Below, one piece after another: positions 34,128-42,945 of a DNA stretch of 64,000 nt. Positions within the stretch are counted from its first letter, which is position 1, and every line of letters begins with the position of its first letter. The notes under the pieces were generated by a model. The model ran no database searches and was not told the origin of the DNA. It worked only from the letters and a program-made list of their open reading frames with translations. This stretch comes from Bacillota bacterium (GTDB taxonomy: Bacteria; Bacillota; UBA4882; UBA10575): assembly GCA_012838955.1 (NCBI GenBank), contig DUOH01000049.1, forward strand, positions 1 to 64,000, given 5' to 3'. The position numbers were made by a program, and so were the translations under genes.

Positions 34128-35543
34128 TCAATTAGATAGCATAGTAGCTGAAAGTGTTTGGGTTTCCGGATAATTCTGGCTGTTCCAAGCCTCTCTTGCC
34201 TGGGCGATCCAGTGGAAGTGTTTGGCTTTTTGGTCCAAGGGCACCTCCAACCTGCGCAGGCAACGCCAGAGCTCGGAGGGGGGCATCTGCCCGGCAAAGA
34301 AATAGCGGTCAATCAGTGTGGTCAACACCAGAGCCGACCACATTAAATTCCCATGAGGCTGTTCTTTGCCCAGGCATAAAGTATGTTTAAAAGGGCCTTG
34401 AGCGCTAACCGGGTCAACCCGGCCGTCACCGCAGGAGGCGTAGGCGGGAGGGGTTTTTGCGTTTGGTTCAACGCCGGGCCCCACTTGCCAATGGTTGATT
34501 TCCCGGTGATACACTCCTTTCAAGTCATAACTGCCGTAACCCAGTCCGTAGATGGCGATACTGTGTTCAACCGCCTCTTCGAGTTTGGGCAGGTGTCCGA
34601 AACCGTCCGTTAAAAGACCTTCACTGGGATCAAGCCATTTGGCCAAAGGGATGTATTTTTCCGTGAATAAGACCGCTGATTCCAGATGAGAAGCGCCCAA
34701 ACGCACAATTTTTGTGCGAAAGACTATTTTTTCCATGATCCATAAACCATACTTTTGGGAGACTTCAAGATCCCATTGACCTCCATAGGTGGCGCGGAGC
34801 CCCCTTCTTTGTAGTTTGATTTCATAGAGGCCATAGTGGGGAGAGCCGATGGTAATCAGGGATTTTAGCCGGTGCGGAAAAGAGGAGGCGGCATATCTGC
34901 CGATGAGTCCGCCCAAGCTGTGTCCGACCCAATGCGTCTCCGCGGTGGGCCAGTTTCTCTCGATGAAGTCCAGAAGGGGCTCGACATAATGTTTGGTCAC
35001 TTCGGGCAGACCAAGCCGCCAATCATATTTCAAGAAGATGACGTTAATTTGGCCGATACTTTCTTGGTCGCCCGTGGGGGTCCAACCGGTTTCGAACCCG
35101 GTCAGGACTTGCCAATCCTCAAAGATCTTCACCTTTTCCCAACCGGCCTTGTTATTTATTCGCTGCGCCCAATAAGAAAATTCGTGTTGCATCATCCAGT
35201 AGGGGTGGATCACCAACTTAGCCAGTCCTCCACCTTCACCGATTTTCAGATATTTCTGGGGAATCTCACGGTATTCCGACCCTAATAAGAAGGACGCCTC
35301 CTGGTGTTTTATGTAATGGGGATAGGGAGAGGCTTCAATCCATTTCTCATCGGTAGTGGGCAGCTTGTCCAAGCTACCCCACAGCCCGTGGGCGAAGATT
35401 ATAAAGGAAGGATTGGATATGGAGCTTTTTCGGGAGTGAGGGTCAGTACCGGACTGTCCATACGCCCCAGGTGTTCCCAGTAAAAGTATGCTACATAACA
35501 ATATTAGATAAACCGGTAATAACCAGTTTTTGCATTTTGACAA
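34128..35543 (-). CDS. Secreted LCAT-like lipase / acyltransferase
   Basis: A signal peptide (LLPVYLILLCSILLLG..AYG) leads a 471-residue alpha/beta hydrolase of the lecithin:cholesterol acyltransferase family. Residues seen: oxyanion-type FAHGLWG (50-56), YDWRLGLP (173-180), nucleophile elbow GHSLGG with S209, CGDGRVDPVSA (D374 or D377) and H397 in EQPHGNL as the triad His. Substrate is probably a lipid ester outside the cell or in the periplasm. It stands alone and diverges from mtnA. Confidence 0.82.
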   Translation of the reverse strand: MSKCKNWLLPVYLILLCSILLLGTPGAYGQSGTDPHSRKSSISNPSFIIFAHGLWGSLDKLPTTDEKWIEASPYPHYIKHQEASFLLGSEYREIPQKYLKIGEGGGLAKLVIHPYWMMQHEFSYWAQRINNKAGWEKVKIFEDWQVLTGFETGWTPTGDQESIGQINVIFLKYDWRLGLPEVTKHYVEPLLDFIERNWPTAETHWVGHSLGGLIGRYAASSFPHRLKSLITIGSPHYGLYEIKLQRRGLRATYGGQWDLEVSQKYGLWIMEKIVFRTKIVRLGASHLESAVLFTEKYIPLAKWLDPSEGLLTDGFGHLPKLEEAVEHSIAIYGLGYGSYDLKGVYHREINHWQVGPGVEPNAKTPPAYASCGDGRVDPVSAQGPFKHTLCLGKEQPHGNLMWSALVLTTLIDRYFFAGQMPPSELWRCLRRLEVPLDQKAKHFHWIAQAREAWNSQNYPETQTLSATMLSN

Positions 35544-35793
35544 TGTTCATCCCTCCAAAACAGTGATGGAAAATTGCAGAACTAATGATACTTCTATTTT
35601 AAAACAAAAAGAGCGGAATGGAAACTATCATAACATTTAGAGTATTTCTTCCAGACCGGTCCGGATGCGGCTGAGGAAAAATTTCTTGCCAAGGGTGGCG
35701 CTCTTGTGCCACAATAGTACCAGATAATATTCTGCACTTGCTGTCTGGGTCAGGCGTTGGTCTGGTAGAGATTCATGGGGAGGGAAATATATT

Positions 35794-36861
35794 ATGAAGA
35801 AGGGGCAGAGCCACTTGCCGGACTCTGTGCGCTGGGAGAACGGCCGGTTGGTAATTTTGGATCAGTCGGAGTTGCCCATAAAGGTTGTGTATAAAGAACT
35901 GACCTGCCTTGATGAGGTGTGGGAGGCCATTCGGCAGCTGGAAGTCAGAGGGGCTCCGGCCATCGGTATTACCGTCGGTTACGGCATTTGTTTAGCGACG
36001 TTAAATTCCAAAGCCGACAGTTATGAAGAGTTGTGGGCGGAATTTCAGAAGAACGCTGCCTATTTGGCTTCTTCCCGTCCGACTGCGGTCAACCTTTTTT
36101 GGGCTTTGGATCGTATGAGTAATAAAGTCCAAGAGATGAAGGGAAAGGCCGTTTCCGAGATCAAACAGGGTTTGCTGGCAGAGGCGGATCGAATAAAAGA
36201 AGAAAACGATGATCTTTGCCGAAGAATAGCAGAAAACGGGTTTCCCCTCATTAAAGAGTGTACAGGGGTATTAACCCATTGTAATGCCGGTCCGATCGCG
36301 ACGGCGTCACAATACGGTACCGCCTTGGGACCGCTGATTCTGGCGCACGAGAGTGGAATTCCGGTGAAGGTCTATGCTGATGAGACCAGACCCTTGAATC
36401 AGGGTTCCAGGTTGACCGCGTGGGAATTGCAGCAAATTGGGGTTGATGTCGCTTTAATCTGTGATAATATGGCTGCGGCGGTTATGGCGCAAGGAAGAGT
36501 CCAGGCTGTCCTCGTCGGCTGTGATCGAGTGGCTTGTAACGGTGATGTGGCCAATAAAATCGGCACCTACGGGGTGGCCATCTTAGCTAAAGAACACGGG
36601 ATCCCGTTTTATGTGGCCGGGCCGACCTCATCTTTTGATTTTTCCGCGCAATCCGGCGCAGATATAGTTATTGAGGAAAGGAATCCTGCTGAAGTCACGT
36701 GCGGTTTCGGCAGACGGACCGCGCCTGAAGGAATAGGAGTATATAATCCCGCCTTTGATGTCACACCCGCCAAATACGTGACAGCTTTCATTACAGAAGC
36801 AGGAGTTATCCGTCCGCCGTTTATAGACGGTCTTAGGAAACTGACGGAGAAACATCTCTAG
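35794..36861 (+). CDS. mtnA: S-methyl-5-thioribose-1-phosphate isomerase
   Basis: MtnA isomerises methylthioribose 1-phosphate to the ribulose form in methionine salvage. Signature stretches are EVRGAPAIGITVGYG, SRPTAVNLFWALDRM, LTHCNAGPIATA (catalytic Cys), DETRPLNQGSRLTAWEL and VGCDRVACNGDVANKIGTYG (catalytic Asp). The 355 residues are normal. ATG 35,794 follows GGGGAGGG. No other salvage gene is nearby, and I found no S-box riboswitch in the 250-bp leader. Confidence 0.96.
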   Translation: MKKGQSHLPDSVRWENGRLVILDQSELPIKVVYKELTCLDEVWEAIRQLEVRGAPAIGITVGYGICLATLNSKADSYEELWAEFQKNAAYLASSRPTAVNLFWALDRMSNKVQEMKGKAVSEIKQGLLAEADRIKEENDDLCRRIAENGFPLIKECTGVLTHCNAGPIATASQYGTALGPLILAHESGIPVKVYADETRPLNQGSRLTAWELQQIGVDVALICDNMAAAVMAQGRVQAVLVGCDRVACNGDVANKIGTYGVAILAKEHGIPFYVAGPTSSFDFSAQSGADIVIEERNPAEVTCGFGRRTAPEGIGVYNPAFDVTPAKYVTAFITEAGVIRPPFIDGLRKLTEKHL

Positions 36862-36880
36862 TTACCACCGGGCTTAGTTT

Positions 36881-37096
36881 AAGCGGTCACAAAATTATTT
36901 TTCAGGTTGTGATGTAGCTTACCTATACCTTCCGTGTAAACATCGGGAAGACTGGGGACTTCAGGACCTCACCGGGAGAAGTGATCTGGAATTTATGGCG
37001 ATCATTAGTCAGATTGAAGAAAACGTTATTAAACTGGCGGAAGAGATTTCTGACCGTTCCCGGGCAACTGGCTCACGCCGCCCGGCGAAATTATAA
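36881..37096 (+). pseudogene. 3' remnant of an arsenate reductase / LMW phosphatase-like gene
   Basis: The frame ending at TAA 37,094-37,096 reads CKHREDWGLQDLTGRSDLEF then IISQIEENVIKLAEEI, the C-terminal pattern of thioredoxin-coupled arsenate reductase (ArsC/LMW-PTP fold). The P-loop (CxxNSCRSQ) and the rest of the N-terminal two thirds are absent and an in-frame stop at 36,875 closes the frame, so it is a fragment. Confidence 0.7.
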
Positions 37097-37129
37097 AATT
37101 ATAATAATTAAGAAAACCACGATGCTTAC

Positions 37130-37162
37130 GAATTAACCACTCGGCTCACGAGTGGTTAATTC
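37130..37162 (+). repeat. Perfect 14-bp inverted repeat
   Basis: GAATTAACCACTCG (37,130-37,143) and CGAGTGGTTAATTC (37,149-37,162) pair around GCTCA. No T-run follows, so a terminator role is uncertain. The remaining stretch to dinB at 37,349 holds no gene that I can support. Confidence 0.6.
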
Positions 37163-37348
37163 AGTTTCGAGCAAAAAGTCAAGCAGGATCCTCTTGACGA
37201 ACATCAGTTCTGCATGGCATGATTAGGTCAGAAGGGGGAAGAGATGACACCAAGATTTAGCCAGAATTGATCGGAGAAAAATTTTCATGAAGGAGTTCGT
37301 TTTATTTACCAGAAATAGTAGAATTGGGTTTTATAAGGGGGAACGCGT

Positions 37349-38551
37349 TTGCGGAGGATCATTCATCTGGACATGGATGCCTTCTTCGCCTCGGTTGAAC
37401 AGATGGACAACCCGGCCTACCTGGGACGTCCGGTTATTGTAGGCGGCAGTCCGCAGTCCAGAGGCGTCGTGTCTACCTGCTCGTATGAAGCCCGTAAGTA
37501 TGGGATCCATTCGGCCATGCCCCTCAGGGAAGCGGGTAGAAGGTGCCCGCATGGGATCTTCCTGCCGGGACGGATGAACCGGTATATGGAGGTCTCCGCG
37601 CAGATCAGAGAGATCATGTTGGAGTATACTCCAGTAGTGGAGCCAATCTCGTTGGATGAGGCCTTCTTGGACGTTACCGCCTCGGAAAAGCTGTTTGGTC
37701 CCGCCGAGCAGATTGCGAAGACGCTGGTTGGCCGGATCAATAAAGAGGTGGGGCTGCCGGCTTCCGTCGGGGTGGCCCATAATAAATTCCTGGCTAAACT
37801 AGGTTCCGATCTGAAGAAACCAAAAGGCTTTGTGGTTATTCCTCCGGACGGTGTAGAAGAGTTTTTGGCGCCCCTTCCGGTCTCCAAATTATGGGGAGTG
37901 GGGCCTAAAACCACGGAGCTCCTACATAAATTGGGCGTGCAGACCATCGGTGACTTGCAAAAGATCCCTCCGGCGCAGATCAGAAGTAGACTGGGCGAGT
38001 CAGGAGAGGTCCTCTACAATTTAGCTCACGGTATTGATGAGCGACCGGTTACTGTGGAGGAGGAGGCGAAGAGCATCGGTCATGAGGTGACCTTTCCCAC
38101 GGATACCGGGGACCGTGATCTTTTAGAAGGCACGTTGCTGGGATTATGTGAGCGGGTGGCTAGAAGAATGAGAAAGCAAGGCTTGGCCGGACGGATCATA
38201 ACGGTTAAGCTTCGAAACACGGATTTTAAAACCATTACCCGGCGCCTTACTCTACCTGCGCCCACTGATTTTGAAGAGATCATCTTCAGGCACGCCCTTA
38301 GCCTGGCCAAGAAGGCAAACTGGGGCGGTAAACAGTTGCGCCTGGTCGGGGTGAGTGTCTCCGGTTTACAGAAGGGTCTTCAAGAGCAGATTCCGCTTTT
38401 TTTAACAGAAGATCATGAAGACTTGAAGCGCCTGCATGAGACGGTTGACTTGATCAAGGATCGGTTTGGAGAGACCGCGATTACCCGCGGACGTTTGCTC
38501 ACTGGCTTCCAGAGAAGAAAAAACGCAGCGCTTCACGAAAAACCGGAATAA
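37349..38551 (+). CDS. dinB: DNA polymerase IV (Y family)
   Basis: DinB is a translesion polymerase. The 400 residues include the catalytic motif HLDMDAFFASVEQ near the N terminus, SLDEAFLDV with the metal-binding Asp-Glu, VGVAHNKFLAKLGSDLKKP, the helix-hairpin-helix region KLWGVGPKTTELLHKLG and a little-finger domain. TTG 37,349 follows AAGGGGGAA. No LexA box was seen upstream, unlike the umuDC operon in this window. Confidence 0.94.
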   Translation: MRRIIHLDMDAFFASVEQMDNPAYLGRPVIVGGSPQSRGVVSTCSYEARKYGIHSAMPLREAGRRCPHGIFLPGRMNRYMEVSAQIREIMLEYTPVVEPISLDEAFLDVTASEKLFGPAEQIAKTLVGRINKEVGLPASVGVAHNKFLAKLGSDLKKPKGFVVIPPDGVEEFLAPLPVSKLWGVGPKTTELLHKLGVQTIGDLQKIPPAQIRSRLGESGEVLYNLAHGIDERPVTVEEEAKSIGHEVTFPTDTGDRDLLEGTLLGLCERVARRMRKQGLAGRIITVKLRNTDFKTITRRLTLPAPTDFEEIIFRHALSLAKKANWGGKQLRLVGVSVSGLQKGLQEQIPLFLTEDHEDLKRLHETVDLIKDRFGETAITRGRLLTGFQRRKNAALHEKPE

Positions 38552-38734
38552 AAATGATTTTTATCGGATATTATTACCTAGGAATTTATGAGCATCCGGT
38601 AGTCGGGGAGATGTTGGATTAGGGGAAGTGTGAAGCTGAAAAAGGGATTTCAGATGGTAATTACTGGTTCTGGCGGCACGCGACACAGGCACATGTCCAG
38701 CCTCCGGACTGTGTACGGTGAAGGAGGATTTATT

Positions 38735-39871
38735 CTGCGTAGGTTAAGATTAGCCGTGATGATCTTTATCTGCTTTCTGATCTGTTCTGCAGTCAGCCGG
38801 GGAGGAACCGGGGAACAGTGGAAGGTTAAAATAAATATCCCTGCGACGACCATGTTCGTTTATAAGGACGGTCTTCTGTGGCGGAAGTTCAATGTAGCGG
38901 TGGGGAGGATCGAGAAGCAGACACCCATCGGGCAGTTTTACATCGTCAGTAAAATCAAGGATCCAACCTGGTATCCGCAGGGGAAAGATCCTGTTCCTCC
39001 CGGACCGGAGAATCCCCTTGGCTCATATTGGCTGGGCTTAAACATTCCCGGGTATGGTATTCACGGTAACAATAACCCGTTTTCCATCGGTTATTGGGTC
39101 TCCAGTGGGTGCATCAGAGTAAAGAATGAGGATATCGCCTTATTGTTTACGGTCTTACCGGTGGGAACACCGGTGGAGATCGTCTATGAGCCGATAAACC
39201 TCCTATTAAAAGAGGACCGGATTTGGCTGGACCTGTATCCCGATATTTACCGGTTGGTTCTTGATCAGCGCCAACTAGTGCGCGATACGGTAAGAAAAGA
39301 GTATCCCTCCTTCAATTTACATGAGGACGGCTTATGGCATGTCATCGGGGAGCACCGGCCCGTATTGTTGGAGTTGCCGGAGGCGATGGATCTGTATATA
39401 GATGAAGAGCTCTTTCCGGAGAAGGCTTTCCGATGGAAAGACCAAATTTTTCTTCCTCCTTCGGTTCATGAGTTGTGGGGAATGCGCCGCGCCGGGACGC
39501 CCGGGCAGAAGTATCCGCTCCTGTGGGATTTTTTAGCAGAGCATTCCGGGAAGGCCTTTGGCCTTTGGGATGAACAAACTAACTCTGTCCGGATTACCAC
39601 TCTTCGTCTGTACTATCAAGGGAAACCCTTACCGGTAAGAGGATGGTTGAGAGAAGAACCTTATCTGCCGTGGCCGGAACTATTCAGCGTCTTTCAGGAG
39701 ATCGGTCTGGTGGAACACGGCGGACCGGGGGAAAACCTAAGTGTTGCGTCTTCTACAGCAGTGGTTCAGCTGGACGCGACACAGTGGATAGGTTTGTCCA
39801 AGTTGAGAGAGTTCTGTCCGCAGCTCCGCTTTCAATGGGAAGCAGGCGATTGGGTAATCCGGATGGATTGA
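38735..39871 (+). CDS. L,D-transpeptidase (YkuD) with signal peptide
   Basis: YkuD enzymes make 3-3 crosslinks in peptidoglycan. The domain covers about residues 30-150 after the signal helix LRLAVMIFICFLICSAVS, with IHGNNNPFSIGYWVSSGCIR holding the catalytic His and Cys. A C-terminal region of about 230 residues is unusual and may bind the wall. The frame is open from GTG 38,630, but the best ribosome-binding site (AAGGAGG, 38,721-38,727) lies seven bases before CTG 38,735 (and next to ATT 38,732), giving a classical signal peptide. I therefore favour a non-standard start. A terminator shared with the SLH gene follows. Confidence 0.85.
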   Translation: MRRLRLAVMIFICFLICSAVSRGGTGEQWKVKINIPATTMFVYKDGLLWRKFNVAVGRIEKQTPIGQFYIVSKIKDPTWYPQGKDPVPPGPENPLGSYWLGLNIPGYGIHGNNNPFSIGYWVSSGCIRVKNEDIALLFTVLPVGTPVEIVYEPINLLLKEDRIWLDLYPDIYRLVLDQRQLVRDTVRKEYPSFNLHEDGLWHVIGEHRPVLLELPEAMDLYIDEELFPEKAFRWKDQIFLPPSVHELWGMRRAGTPGQKYPLLWDFLAEHSGKAFGLWDEQTNSVRITTLRLYYQGKPLPVRGWLREEPYLPWPELFSVFQEIGLVEHGGPGENLSVASSTAVVQLDATQWIGLSKLREFCPQLRFQWEAGDWVIRMD

Positions 39872-39900
39872 CTTCAGGTGAAGCTGGTTGCTTTGATGAA

Positions 39901-39943
39901 AAAAAGCGCCCCCGGGTATCCCCAAGGGCGCTTTTCTTTTTTT
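39901..39943. terminator. Bidirectional terminator
   Basis: AAAAAGCGCC and GGGCGCTTTT form the stem, with an A-run on one side and TTTTCTTTTTTT on the other, so it serves the L,D-transpeptidase gene on plus and the SLH gene on minus. Confidence 0.88.
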
Positions 39944-39957
39944 ATTCATCCAAACGG

Positions 39958-41166
39958 TTAGGATAGACTCTCCGTTAATCCTTGTTCCAGGAGTTTACTT
40001 AAGGCGACGGTAGTCAATTCGATCTTGGCATACTCTTTGATGCGTTCTATATCTCGGTCAAGAACCGCCCGACACAAGTCTTTGGTTACTCCCAAATAAT
40101 TGGAGAGCGCCTCGGAGAGCCGGTCCCGTCCTAAGGTGTCCAGATACTGCCAGTCTTGTACCAGGATGGACTCGGCTTCTTCTGTAGTCAGTCCGGATTC
40201 GATCATTTCATTATAGAGTTCACCCTGGAGCGTTTCTTTGACTGAATCCCAGTCACCGGCCAGAATCGAAGCAACTTGGTCAGCGGTCAAACGTCCCTTA
40301 ATCATGGAACTGATCTTGCTGAGCAGATCGTTGCTGTTCATGTCACCATAGGCTTTAATGATGGCCGGTTCTTCAGTTTGATTAAAGACAATAGTTACTT
40401 TATCTTTTTCCATGATGTGCTCAGGGGAGGTGGTAATGTCATTTCTGAGCACGATGGTCTCCGGTTGCAGTAAGGCGATTTCCACATCTCCTTCTTCCGG
40501 AATGATTGTTAAGAGTCCGGATTCTGCTGAGTTCTCCAAGACTTCGCCACGGAGAATTTTGAGATTGCGTATGGTGCTGATCATCCAGGCAGTATCGGCC
40601 CGACTGGCCAATCTGGAGGGTTGGAACTCCGACTGATAGTAGCCGGGGAGAAAACCTAAGCGGGCGCCTAACTCTATCTGGCGAAAAGCCCAAAAATCTT
40701 CAGGCACATCGGAAAAAGTGGGAGTAAACTCCAGGGTATACTCCTCTTCTTCTAAGCCTACTTTGAGCAGGCGGGTCAGCATGGCGACTATTTCCGCTCT
40801 GGTGACCGGCCGTTCAGGTTGAAAAGTGCCATCCGGGTAACCGGAGATGATCTTATTGGCTGCTAAAGCAGTAATATACTCCTTTGCCCAGTGGTCTTCG
40901 ATATCTGTGAATCCGTCTGTTTCTGAACCCTTCAATTCATAAGCCACGGCCAGAATTTTAGCAAGTTCCGCCCGAGTGATACTTTGATCCGGACGGAAAG
41001 TGCCATCCGGATAGCCGTTGATGATCTCCAGTTGTACCAGGCTGCGGATGGTATTCTCCGCCCAGTGCCCCTCGATATCGGTGGGCATGGCCTGGACGAT
41101 TGGGGAGAATAATAGGATGAACACAGTAGTAAGGAGAATAATATAGAACCGTTCACGGGTTAACAT
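39958..41166 (-). CDS. S-layer homology (SLH) domain protein
   Basis: A signal peptide (IILLTTVFILLFSPIVQA) is followed by three SLH domains (IEGHWAENTIRSLVQLEIINGYPDG; IEDHWAKEYITALAANKIISGYPDG; VPEDFWAFRQIELGARLGFLPGYYQ, split here for length) and about 200 residues with helical TADQVASILAGDWDSVK-like repeats. SLH domains bind pyruvylated wall polymer, and in diderm Firmicutes they tether the outer membrane. There is no beta-barrel, so this is not an OmpM-type porin; its C-terminal domain is unknown. The last two SLH units keep the conserved TRAE, whereas the third has degenerated (SRAD). Confidence 0.88.
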   Translation of the reverse strand: MLTRERFYIILLTTVFILLFSPIVQAMPTDIEGHWAENTIRSLVQLEIINGYPDGTFRPDQSITRAELAKILAVAYELKGSETDGFTDIEDHWAKEYITALAANKIISGYPDGTFQPERPVTRAEIVAMLTRLLKVGLEEEEYTLEFTPTFSDVPEDFWAFRQIELGARLGFLPGYYQSEFQPSRLASRADTAWMISTIRNLKILRGEVLENSAESGLLTIIPEEGDVEIALLQPETIVLRNDITTSPEHIMEKDKVTIVFNQTEEPAIIKAYGDMNSNDLLSKISSMIKGRLTADQVASILAGDWDSVKETLQGELYNEMIESGLTTEEAESILVQDWQYLDTLGRDRLSEALSNYLGVTKDLCRAVLDRDIERIKEYAKIELTTVALSKLLEQGLTESLS

Positions 41167-41378
41167 AGAGAACTACTCCTTTCTGGTAGAGATATCATGG
41201 TTCTGTATGGTTTTTCATGAGTATAGATGGTAGGTCGGCACTTTTGTTACAGGGTAAAAGCGCATCTTGAATTGCTGGTAATCATTTTAACATTCTTCGA
41301 TCTGTGCTACGCTCTACTAATTCTCGCGTTTACCTGGGATTCCTTTATGTAAATCTTGGCCGGGCTGGGATATGGACG

Positions 41379-41474
41379 ATGGAGAAGGATTTTTTATCCA
41401 AGTATGGAATTACTAAATTCTATGTCTCTCGACAATCCGCTTACCGGCTTCCGGTAGAAGAGAGGAGCGACTGA
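41379..41474 (+). CDS. Possible small ORF coupled to xseA
   Basis: ATG 41,379 to TGA 41,472-41,474 gives 31 residues (MEKDFLSKYGITKFYVSRQ...) whose stop overlaps the xseA start as TGATG. The frame is open further up to 41,271, so a longer form from GTG 41,304 is possible. No clear ribosome-binding site and no family recognised. It may be a leader peptide or the end of a lost gene; the rest of 41,167-41,473 shows nothing else. Confidence 0.3.
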   Translation: MEKDFLSKYGITKFYVSRQSAYRLPVEERSD

Positions 41475-42685
41475 TGGCTGAAGTATATTCCGTGAGCCAA
41501 CTTACGGCTTACCTTAAAAATTTGGTGGAAGAAGATCCGCATCTCCAGCAAATCTGGGTGCAAGGTGAAATCTCCAACTTTACCCGGCATTCTTCCGGAC
41601 ATCAATATTTCACTTTAAAAGATGAATCAGCCCGGCTCCGGTGTGTGATGTTTCGCCGGGAAAGCCAGAGGCTAAAGTTTTTACCACAGGACGGAATGGC
41701 AGTCACTGTACTCGGCAGGCTGGCCATATATCCTAAAAATGGTGAATATCAGCTTTACGTGGCTGTAATGGAGGCGTCCGGAGTTGGTTCACTCTATCTC
41801 GCCTATGAACAGCTAAAACAACGCCTGGCCGAGGAGGGGCTCTTTGATCAAGCCAGAAAGAGACGGCTTCCTGTTCTTCCCCGCAAGATTGCGGTGATTA
41901 CCTCACCTACCGGAGCAGCGGTGCGGGATATCATCCGTATCTTGCACAGGCGGTATCCACGCGTGGACATCCTGGTGATCCCGGCCCTAGTGCAAGGAGC
42001 ATCCGCGCCGCAGAGTTTGGTGGCAAGTCTGGATTTGATTGGGCGTCTTCCCGGCCTTGATCTGGCCATTATCGGTCGCGGTGGCGGGTCCATCGAAGAA
42101 TTGTGGGCCTTCAATGATGAACACGTGGCCCGGGCCATTGCCCGTTGTCCGATTCCGGTGGTCTCCGCGGTTGGGCATGAAACGGATTTTACCATCGCCG
42201 ACTTTGTGGCCGACTTGCGGGCGCCGACCCCTTCCGCCGCAGCCGAGCTCAGTGTGCCGGAGATCAATAAGCTCCGGGAAGACTTGGGCGCCATGGAAAG
42301 TAGATTAAAGAATCTGCTTCTGCAGACTCTGGAGAAGAAGAGGATTCTGCTCTCCAAAGCCGCCACCTATCCGGATTTGGTCCGTCCCGACAGGTGGCTG
42401 GCGCTCCGCAGACAACAGATAGATCTGGCCAGGGAGGAGATGGTGAACCGGATCAGGAATAAACTGGAAGGGAAGAAACACAGTCTCTTAAAGAAGATCG
42501 CCAAATTGGAGGCGCTTAGTCCTTTGGCTACTTTGACCCGGGGTTACAGTATTTGTCTCCGGGAGGATGGGTCCGTGGTCAGCCGGGCCGGACAGGTGAA
42601 GCCGGGAGAGGAGATTAATATCCTTCTGCACCAGGGTGAACTCTGCTGTGCGGTACGGAAGGTAAAGGAGGAGAGAGAAGGATGA
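41474..42685 (+). CDS. xseA: Exodeoxyribonuclease VII large subunit
   Basis: XseA and XseB form the single-strand-specific exonuclease VII. The 403 residues hold an N-terminal OB fold (WVQGEISNFTRHSSGHQYFTLKD across residues ~25-48), the catalytic region ITSPTGAAVRDI, RGGGSIEELWAFNDE and VGHETDFTIADFVADLRAPTPSAAAE, and a coiled-coil C terminus. It overlaps xseB by ATGA and opens the isoprenoid cluster that carries OLE RNA. Confidence 0.96.
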   Translation: MAEVYSVSQLTAYLKNLVEEDPHLQQIWVQGEISNFTRHSSGHQYFTLKDESARLRCVMFRRESQRLKFLPQDGMAVTVLGRLAIYPKNGEYQLYVAVMEASGVGSLYLAYEQLKQRLAEEGLFDQARKRRLPVLPRKIAVITSPTGAAVRDIIRILHRRYPRVDILVIPALVQGASAPQSLVASLDLIGRLPGLDLAIIGRGGGSIEELWAFNDEHVARAIARCPIPVVSAVGHETDFTIADFVADLRAPTPSAAAELSVPEINKLREDLGAMESRLKNLLLQTLEKKRILLSKAATYPDLVRPDRWLALRRQQIDLAREEMVNRIRNKLEGKKHSLLKKIAKLEALSPLATLTRGYSICLREDGSVVSRAGQVKPGEEINILLHQGELCCAVRKVKEEREG

Positions 42686-42939
42686 AGGAGACTGTAACGG
42701 CTCAGGCGCCGGAGAAGAGCTTCGAAGAAGCCTTGGCCCGGTTGGAACAGATTATCGAAGAATTGGATCACGGTGAGCTCAAACTGGAAGAGAGTTTAAG
42801 GCTGTTTGAGGAAGGAGTGGGCCTGGCCCGTTATTGTAATTCCAAACTTGACGAAGCCCAAGGGAGAGTGGAGTTACTTTTAGGCGTGGACGGGGAGAAT
42901 ATACTAACTAAAGATTTCTGTATTGATGAGGAGGAATAA
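42682..42939 (+). CDS. xseB: Exodeoxyribonuclease VII small subunit
   Basis: The 85-residue XseB has the family helices FEEALARLEQIIEELDHGEL and LEESLRLFEEGVGLARYC. Its ATG overlaps the stop of xseA, which keeps the subunits in step, and GAGGAGG at its end serves the ispA start. Confidence 0.95.
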   Translation: MKETVTAQAPEKSFEEALARLEQIIEELDHGELKLEESLRLFEEGVGLARYCNSKLDEAQGRVELLLGVDGENILTKDFCIDEEE

Positions 42940-42945
42940 GATACT

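Noticed and set aside
35544-35793. S-box (SAM) riboswitch before mtnA
   Set aside because: The conserved core (AGAGAGGCGGAGGGACTGGCCC-like) is not there; only a short GTGGC/GCCAC hairpin was found.
38560-38630. GTG 38,630 as certain start of the L,D-transpeptidase
   Set aside because: The AGGGGAAG before it is too close, and the resulting N terminus has no signal peptide shape; the downstream site is stronger.
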